This document shows positions 52,279 to 57,259 of a stretch of DNA of 57,259 nt, piece by piece. The notes below the pieces were generated by a model. It saw only the letters and a list, made by a program, of their open reading frames with translations. It had not been told where the DNA came from and did not search any database. The stretch comes from JBDTMT01 sp033764095 (GTDB lineage Bacteria; Desulfobacterota; Binatia; HRBIN30; CADEER01). The position numbers and the translations under genes were made by a program. Positions within the stretch are counted from its first letter, which is position 1. Each line of letters begins with the position of its first letter. Location of the stretch: positions 1 through 57,259 of the forward strand of contig JANRJF010000024.1 of the NCBI GenBank assembly GCA_033764095.1. Direction: 5' to 3'.

Positions 52279-52695
52279 ATGATCATGTCGAACAGCGGCA
52301 ACAGGATCTCCGGTGACGATTCGTTCGGGCGCGAGGTCGGAGATCTCGACCTCGATCTACTGCGCCTCACCTCGCTCGGTGGCGGCGAACCGCGATCGAC
52401 GCAATACACCGGCACCAAGGCGCTGATGCTGGCCATCCTGGAGGATGGCATTCGCAGCTACTTGAGTCCGGTTGGTCGGGTCCGCAGCGAGGCCGAGTAC
52501 TGGGTCAAGGCGGCGCGCAACCGGTCGCCGTTCAGCTTCCAGGTGGTCTGCGAGACCCTGGGGCTGGAAGCCGACGCGGTGCGGGTGGCTTTGGAGCGTC
52601 TGCGGGCGCGCAACGTCACGCCGCGGCGGGCCATCGCGCGCAGCCGGCCGAACGTTCGCCGTCAGGGGCGGATCGCCACGCGTCGGCTCGGCTGA
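52279..52695 (+). CDS. Conserved small protein, paralogue of the gene at 29866
   Basis: About 138 residues. The start may be ATG 52279, ATG 52285 or GTG 52273, the last being best spaced from AGAGGAG. After a polar N-terminus comes a helical part (TKALMLAILEDGIRSYLSPV), then EYWVKAARNRSPFSFQVV, then an HTH-like CETLGLEADAVRVALERL and a very basic tail (RRAIARSRPNVRRQGR). The SPFSF hinge plus HTH-like helix is the same core as in the 29866 product. The basic tail supports nucleic-acid binding. A sigma-54-like promoter precedes it and a strong stem-loop follows. Function unknown. Confidence 0.75.
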   Translation: MIMSNSGNRISGDDSFGREVGDLDLDLLRLTSLGGGEPRSTQYTGTKALMLAILEDGIRSYLSPVGRVRSEAEYWVKAARNRSPFSFQVVCETLGLEADAVRVALERLRARNVTPRRAIARSRPNVRRQGRIATRRLG

Positions 52696-52705
52696 CGCAC
52701 CGGGA

Positions 52706-52742
52706 CGGGCGCGAGACGGTTGGGCCGGCCGTCTCGCGCCCG
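52706..52742 (+). terminator. Strong stem-loop after the gene at 52279
   Basis: A perfect 14-bp stem (52706-52719 with 52729-52742) and a 9-base loop begin 11 bp after the stop codon. No T run follows. Confidence 0.7.
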
Positions 52743-52841
52743 GGTCGCGCCGATGCGGGCAGGCATCGCGCGGCGTGCCGCTTTGCGGGCAGGCGGGCGG
52801 CGCTGCAAGATGACGGCGATCCTCGCCGTCCATCGTCTGTC

Positions 52842-54806
52842 ATGAAGTCGTTCGCTCCCTTCCTTCTCTTCTGCCTCGCGCTGTCGCTGGGGAGTCACGT
52901 CGCCGGCGCCACGATTCGCTTCGAGAGCCGGCAGACGCTGTCGCTGGGCAACGAGCCGAACGCGGCGGCGTTCGTCGGCGGCGAGGCGGGCCGCCTGCTG
53001 GTCGCCGGCGCCGACGGTCTGCTGCTGTTCGCGCGCCAGGGCAGCGGGTTGGTGGAGGCCGGCCGCCTGGGCGACGGGCGCGGTGCGGGCCTGCTCGCGG
53101 CACAGGCCGGGTTGGCGGCGGTTGCTGGCCGCGACGCGGCGCAGGTGCGCCTCGTGCCGCTGACCGCCACCGGCTTCGGCACGGCCGAGGCGATCGATCT
53201 GCCGGCCCTGCCGCGCGTCGTGCGGGCGGCACCATTGGGCGCGGCCGGCGACACCGCCGTGTTCGTCCTGCACGACGACGGGCTCAGCCTGCTGACGCAC
53301 GAGAGTCAGGGCTGGCAGCGGCGCGAGCTGGCGGCGCCGCAGTTCGGCGCCGACCTGGCGGCGGGCGATGTCAGCGGCGACGGCTGCACCGATCTGGTGG
53401 TGGCCGACGAAGCGCGCCGCGAGCTGCATCTGCTGCGCGGCGATTGCCACGGCGGGTTCGAAGCGAGCGCCGCGATCGCCGCCGCAGCGGCGCCGCACCG
53501 GGTGGTGATCGCCGACCTCACCGGCGACCGACTGGGCGACCTCCTGGTGCTGGCCGACGACGGGCTCTCGCTGCACGCGGCGGTCCGGGACGGCGGCTTC
53601 GCGGCACCGCGCCGCCTCGCCGCCTCGCCCTACCTGGCCGACGTCGCCGTGCTCGACGTGAACGGCGACCAGCGCCCCGACCTGCTGCTCGCCGACCGCA
53701 GCCGCGGCGTCGTCGGCACCCTGCTCGGCAGCAGCGACGGCGGCTTCGCCGGCGGCGACGCGTACCTGGTCGGCGCCGCGCCGGAAGCGGTGCTCGGCGG
53801 CGACATCGACGGCGACGGCCGCGCCGACGCCCTGGCGCTGTCGCGCCTCGGCGGCGGCGCGACGCTGCTGCGCGGCAGCGGCAACGGCCGGTTCGACGGC
53901 GTCCCCTGCGCGCTCGCCGAGCTCGGCGAGCTCAGCGCGGTGGTGGCGGAGGACTTCAACGGCGACGATTGGCCCGACCTCGCCGTGGCCAGCGAGTCGG
54001 GCGGGACGCTCGGCATCTTCCTCGGCACCGGCGACGGCCGCTTCCGCGCCCTGCCGCCGATTCGCGTTGGACGCCAGCCGCGCGCCCTGGCGGTGAGCGA
54101 CTTCAACCAGGACGGCAAGACCGACCTGGCGGTGGCCAACTTCGGCGGCGACGCGGTCGCCATCCTGCTCGGCGACGGCGCCGGCAACTTTGCCGCCCCG
54201 CTGGCGGTCGGCGTCGGCACCGGACCGAGCGCCATCGGCGTCGGCAGCTTTCGCGGCCCGACCAGCGTCGACCTGGCGATCGTCAACTCGCTCTCCAACT
54301 CGGTGTCGGTGCTCTACGGCAACGGCCGCGGCCAGTTCCCCGACGTCAGCACCTTTCCGGTCACGACCCGACCGAGCTTCCTGATCATCGGCGATACCAA
54401 CGAGGACGGGAACCAGGATCTGGTGGTGGGCGGCGAGTTCAGCGAGTCGGTCGCCATCCTGCTCGGCACCGGCGCCGCGCTCAGCCCGCCGGCGACCAAC
54501 CAACTGAGCGCCACGGCGCGCCCGTCGGTGGCGGAGGACTTCGACCACGACGGCGAGATGGACCTGGTGAATCCTGACCAGGTCGGCGGGGCGGTCGAGA
54601 TCCTGCCCGGCGTCGACGACGGCGCCTTCGGCTCGGCCATTCGCGTCACCGTCGGGCGCGATCCGCGCGCCCTCGCCACCGCCGACTTCGATCGCGACGG
54701 CCGCATCGACATCGCCGTCGTGCACCGCAGCTCGCAGACCATTGCCGTGCTGCTCAACCGCAGCCCGGCGCCGGCGCCGCCGGCGAATCGGCGCCAACCC
54801 ACCTGA
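52842..54806 (+). CDS. Secreted FG-GAP/VCBS-repeat beta-propeller protein
   Basis: A 654-residue protein with a signal peptide (MKSFAPFLLFCLALSLG, cleavage near VAG-A). The mature chain has about ten FG-GAP repeats with Ca loops such as GDVSGDGCTDLVVAD, LDVNGDQRPDLLLAD, DIDGDGRADALALS and DFDRDGRIDIAVVH, forming an integrin-alpha-like propeller. It has no other domain; a Pro/Ala tail (SPAPAPPANRRQPT) ends it. These proteins bind Ca and surfaces or polymers. It is probably released or surface-bound. Confidence 0.85.
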   Translation: MKSFAPFLLFCLALSLGSHVAGATIRFESRQTLSLGNEPNAAAFVGGEAGRLLVAGADGLLLFARQGSGLVEAGRLGDGRGAGLLAAQAGLAAVAGRDAAQVRLVPLTATGFGTAEAIDLPALPRVVRAAPLGAAGDTAVFVLHDDGLSLLTHESQGWQRRELAAPQFGADLAAGDVSGDGCTDLVVADEARRELHLLRGDCHGGFEASAAIAAAAAPHRVVIADLTGDRLGDLLVLADDGLSLHAAVRDGGFAAPRRLAASPYLADVAVLDVNGDQRPDLLLADRSRGVVGTLLGSSDGGFAGGDAYLVGAAPEAVLGGDIDGDGRADALALSRLGGGATLLRGSGNGRFDGVPCALAELGELSAVVAEDFNGDDWPDLAVASESGGTLGIFLGTGDGRFRALPPIRVGRQPRALAVSDFNQDGKTDLAVANFGGDAVAILLGDGAGNFAAPLAVGVGTGPSAIGVGSFRGPTSVDLAIVNSLSNSVSVLYGNGRGQFPDVSTFPVTTRPSFLIIGDTNEDGNQDLVVGGEFSESVAILLGTGAALSPPATNQLSATARPSVAEDFDHDGEMDLVNPDQVGGAVEILPGVDDGAFGSAIRVTVGRDPRALATADFDRDGRIDIAVVHRSSQTIAVLLNRSPAPAPPANRRQPT

Positions 54807-54853
54807 GCCGGCCGCGTTTGACCGGCCGACGCGGCGTCGCTAACACCGCCGCC

Positions 54854-55330
54854 ATGTCGCTCGACGCCGCGCAGGAAGTTTCGGTCGAGATCGCCGCGAC
54901 ACCGGCGCAATGCCTCGAGGTGCTGCTCGACTTCGAGCGCTACCCGGCCTGGTCGTCGGCGGTCAGCAAGGCGCGAATCCTCGAACGCGACGACGATGGC
55001 GTCGGCCGCATCGTCGAGTTCGCCGTCGACGCCAAGGTGAAGACCATCCGCTACGTGCTGGAGTACAGGTACAAGCGGCCCGGCTCGCTGACCTGGAAAT
55101 CGATCGAGGGCGACGTCGAGTCGATCGAGGGCTACTACAAGCTGCGCAAGCTCGGCGCCGAGCGCACCGAGGCCACCTGCCGACAGGAGATCACGCTCGG
55201 CTTCTGGCTGCCCGGCCCGCTGCGCCGGCTGGCCGAGCGCACGGCGCTGGTGCAGTCGGTCAACGAGTTCCGCGACGCCGTCGAGCGTCAGGTCGCCACG
55301 CCGCCGGGCAAGCGCCCGCGCAAGGGCTGA
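54854..55330 (+). CDS. SRPBCC-family (polyketide cyclase/START-like) protein
   Basis: A 158-residue protein from the ATG at 54854, chosen because the fold starts there. The START-like pattern is clear: VSVEIAATPAQCLEVLLDFE, RYPAWSSAVSKARILERDDD, VLEYRYKRPGSLTWKSIEGD and a long C-terminal helix (ALVQSVNEFRDAVERQV). The family binds hydrophobic ligands and includes coenzyme Q-binding COQ10-like members. Its stop abuts that of the next, convergent gene as TGATCA. Confidence 0.85.
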   Translation: MSLDAAQEVSVEIAATPAQCLEVLLDFERYPAWSSAVSKARILERDDDGVGRIVEFAVDAKVKTIRYVLEYRYKRPGSLTWKSIEGDVESIEGYYKLRKLGAERTEATCRQEITLGFWLPGPLRRLAERTALVQSVNEFRDAVERQVATPPGKRPRKG

Positions 55331-55771
55331 TCAGCGTCGCGCCGCGGTCTTCTTGGCCGGACGCGCGGCCGCACGGGCCGGCTTGGCCTTTGCCTTGGGC
55401 GCCGGTTTGGCCGCCTTCTTGGCCGCCACCTTCTTCGGCGTCGCCTTCTTGGCGGCCGGCTTGGCCTTGGCCACCGGCGCCTTCTTCGCCGCCGGCGCCT
55501 TGGGCGGGGTCAGCCCGACCGCCCTGGCGGCGCGCGCCGGAACCCGGCGCAGCACCTGGTACTTAATCTTGCTGGCCAGTTGGCCGTACAACATATTCAG
55601 GAGGTCGCGGTCGTAGCGCGACATCGCCTCCTCGAGACGGCGCTGGTGGTCCTCCAAGTAAGTAAGCAGGTACTCCTTGGATTTGACGATCACCTTGGCC
55701 GGAACCTTGCGCCGGCTGTCGATGATCCGAACGATTTCGTGCAAAATGCTGCTGTCGACTGGTTGCGTCAC
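55331..55771 (-). CDS. Helical protein with histone-H1-like Lys/Ala/Pro tail
   Basis: A 146-residue protein from GTG 55771. The first 85 residues are helical (SSILHEIVRIIDSRRKVPAK, then YLEDHQRRLEEAMSRYDRDL), of no family known to me. The last 60 are almost only Lys, Ala and Pro in PAKKAP/KPAAKKATPKK repeats, the composition of bacterial histone-H1-like proteins. It should bind DNA or RNA through the tail. The N-terminal part may be the functional or oligomerising module. Confidence 0.75.
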   Translation of the reverse strand: MTQPVDSSILHEIVRIIDSRRKVPAKVIVKSKEYLLTYLEDHQRRLEEAMSRYDRDLLNMLYGQLASKIKYQVLRRVPARAARAVGLTPPKAPAAKKAPVAKAKPAAKKATPKKVAAKKAAKPAPKAKAKPARAAARPAKKTAARR

Positions 55772-55856
55772 GCCGGCCTCCGCTAGCCGCTCCGTAACCC
55801 CTCGCGCCGCGGCGCTTCTAGCACGGATTTTGGCATTGGCAAAGGCGCCTCCCCGG

Positions 55857-56045
55857 TCACGCCCCGGCTGGGATCGCGGTCGCGGTTGGCGCCGGAGTTG
55901 AAACCTGCAGCAGCGACCCAGGCGTCGGGGTCGAGCCGGGAATGAAGGCGTCGGCCGAGGCATCGTTGCCGCATGCGGCCAGCAGCGCACCCATCAGCGC
56001 CATGGCAACGGCCAGCGCGGCGCCCCCGCGGACTGTTCTATGCAT
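55857..56045 (-). CDS. Small lipoprotein
   Basis: A 62-residue protein from the ATG at 56045 (a further ATG at 56060 is possible). The signal sequence ends with the lipobox LLAAC, and the mature chain is only about 38 residues, rich in Pro, Thr and Ala (STPTPGSLL, STPAPTATAIPAG). It probably serves as a membrane-linked tether. Function unknown. Confidence 0.6.
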   Translation of the reverse strand: MHRTVRGGAALAVAMALMGALLAACGNDASADAFIPGSTPTPGSLLQVSTPAPTATAIPAGA

Positions 56046-56126
56046 CTGCGATTCCCCCATTGAATCGGGACGTTCGGTTGGTCGATCGCACCCCGCGCGG
56101 GCAGTTATCGCGGGCCGCGCCGGCAG

Positions 56127-57259
56127 TCAAAGCAATGCCCCCGGCGGAGCGGCGGCGGGGCCCCCCTCGAGCTCGAGCCAAGGTTGCAGGGCGGCGAGCA
56201 ACTCATCGGCAGCAAATGGTTTTGCGACGAAGCCAGCCACCCCGAGGGGGTCCAGACGGCGACGCGCCTCGGCGTCCAGCCGCGAGCTGCACACCACCAC
56301 TGGCTGCTGCTTCCAGGCGGCGCTGGCGCGCATCTCGGCGATCAGGCCGAAGCCGTCGAGGTGTGGCATCTCGAGGTCGCTGAGCACCACCGCGTAGGAG
56401 GCGCGCCCGAGCTTGGCGAGCGCTTCGCGGCCGTCGCGCGCCAGATCGACCCCCACCCCGACCGCGCGCAGGGCGAGCGCGGCGGCCTCGCGCGCGACCA
56501 GCGAGTCGTCGACCACCAGCACGGCGGCGGACGGCGGCGCGCCCGCGTCGACCGGGGCATGCGCCGCCACCAGGCGGGCGACATCCAGCACGCACAGCGG
56601 CCGGCCCTGCGCGTCGACCGCGGTGCCGGCCAGCCAGGGGTGGCAGGCGAGCAGGCGGTGCGGCGGCGCGACCGCGGCGCTGGCCGGCGGCAGGACCCGG
56701 TCGCCTATCAGCGTCGCGCCGCCGTGCAGGGCCAGCGCCACGGCGCGCCCGCGCCCCGCCGCGAGGCCGAGCACGGCGCGCAGGTCGATGCAGGTCGGGT
56801 CGAGCGGCGGCGGATCGCCGTCCGTAAACGCCACCAGCGCGGCACGCCGCACCGCGTCGAGGCGGACCGCCAGCCAGTCCGCGCCGACCGCCAGCGGGAT
56901 CAGAAGCGCGCGGCTGGCCGGCGCGGCGTCGGCGGTGAGGCTGCGCGACAGCGGATCGAGGCGCGGCGCCGGCAGCGACGCGGCGGCAAACAACCGCTCC
57001 AGCGCGGCGCGCGGCGGCGTGTCGGCGGCGGCGGGATCGGCGAAGAAGCGCTCCAGCGCGCGCGCCGCCTCGGCGAGCTCGGCGCGCCCCGCCAGGCCGG
57101 CGCCGCCCTTGATGGTGTGGAAGATGCGCGACAGCTCGTGGCACGCCGCGGCGCGCGTCGCCGCTGCGCTGGCGCGCGGCCAGGCGCTGAGCGCCGCGCG
57201 CAACTGCTGGTCGAGCTCGAGCGCGAAGACTTCCGCCAGGCCCTGCGCCAGCGCCGGGC
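56127..57259 (-). CDS. HPt-CheW-REC protein, N-terminus outside window
   Basis: The visible 377 codons remain open to the right edge, so the 5' end is missing. In order: an HPt helix pair with the phospho-accepting His in IFHTIKGGAG, a CheW-like beta-barrel (ALLIPLAVGADWLAVRLDAV through RPLCVLDVARLVAAH), and a C-terminal receiver with VLVVDDSLVAREA, Asp in LSDLEMPHLDGFG and Lys in FVAKPF. This mix belongs to chemosensory arrays (CheA- or CheW-REC-type proteins); no kinase ATPase domain is visible between HPt and CheW. It could link a receptor array to a phosphorelay. Confidence 0.85.
   Translation of the reverse strand, partial: PALAQGLAEVFALELDQQLRAALSAWPRASAAATRAAACHELSRIFHTIKGGAGLAGRAELAEAARALERFFADPAAADTPPRAALERLFAAASLPAPRLDPLSRSLTADAAPASRALLIPLAVGADWLAVRLDAVRRAALVAFTDGDPPPLDPTCIDLRAVLGLAAGRGRAVALALHGGATLIGDRVLPPASAAVAPPHRLLACHPWLAGTAVDAQGRPLCVLDVARLVAAHAPVDAGAPPSAAVLVVDDSLVAREAAALALRAVGVGVDLARDGREALAKLGRASYAVVLSDLEMPHLDGFGLIAEMRASAAWKQQPVVVCSSRLDAEARRRLDPLGVAGFVAKPFAADELLAALQPWLELEGGPAAAPPGALL

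Overview
The window is very GC-rich chromosomal DNA from a Gram-negative bacterium. Secreted beta-helix and beta-propeller proteins, dockerin-type Ca-binding repeats, Pro/Thr-rich linkers, a recurrent C-terminal module on secreted proteins and sigma-54 control together suggest an uncultured deltaproteobacterial-type lineage such as Candidatus Binatia. That placement is inferred from protein style and not from a marker gene.

Layout. 1-6641: a partial membrane sensor, a sulfotransferase-like protein, a frameshifted Uma2 nuclease gene, an ABC1/UbiB kinase, a periplasmic protein, a WYL regulator and an SCP2-like protein. 6729-6803: tRNA-Arg(TCG). 6762-14248: a 7.4-kb island with visibly lower GC, bounded by a 45-bp repeat of the tRNA 3' end. 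It carries a decayed integrase, repeats resembling integrase arm sites, a cohesin-like secreted protein, a small secreted partner, two large dockerin-bearing secreted proteins and two broken genes. 14491-25118: a beta-helix protein, a GT4 glycosyltransferase, a methyltransferase, a Pro/Thr-rich protein with a C-terminal sorting-type tail, a GT39 membrane glycosyltransferase and a large YVTN-propeller/di-haem protein. 25234-29858: a secreted GH9 cellulase with two CBM2 modules, then a CHASE3 hybrid histidine kinase.

29866-38000: a regulatory and stress block. A response regulator, an NtrC-type activator and a degenerate kinase form one operon. Beside it lie CsbD, two hemerythrin-type proteins, AI-2E, YtxH, YqjD-type, holin-like, lipoprotein and DUF1328 genes. 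Four sites with sigma-54 -24/-12 spacing lie upstream of genes here, all in the right orientation, and a fifth precedes the gene at 52279. This looks like a locally controlled sigma-54 envelope-stress regulon.

38152-46358: MmcQ/YjbR, two VOC proteins, three methyltransferases, an AraC regulator and an NB-ARC-type ATPase. 46601-57259: cysS, acs, a coiled-coil membrane protein, a small secreted protein, a standalone 5'-3' exonuclease, a small conserved protein, an FG-GAP propeller, an SRPBCC protein, a protein with a histone-H1-like tail, a lipoprotein and a partial HPt-CheW-REC protein.

Several gene gaps hold long hairpins whose arms are themselves short tandem repeats. Three share the unit GGCTGTTA; three others have the same design with different sequences.
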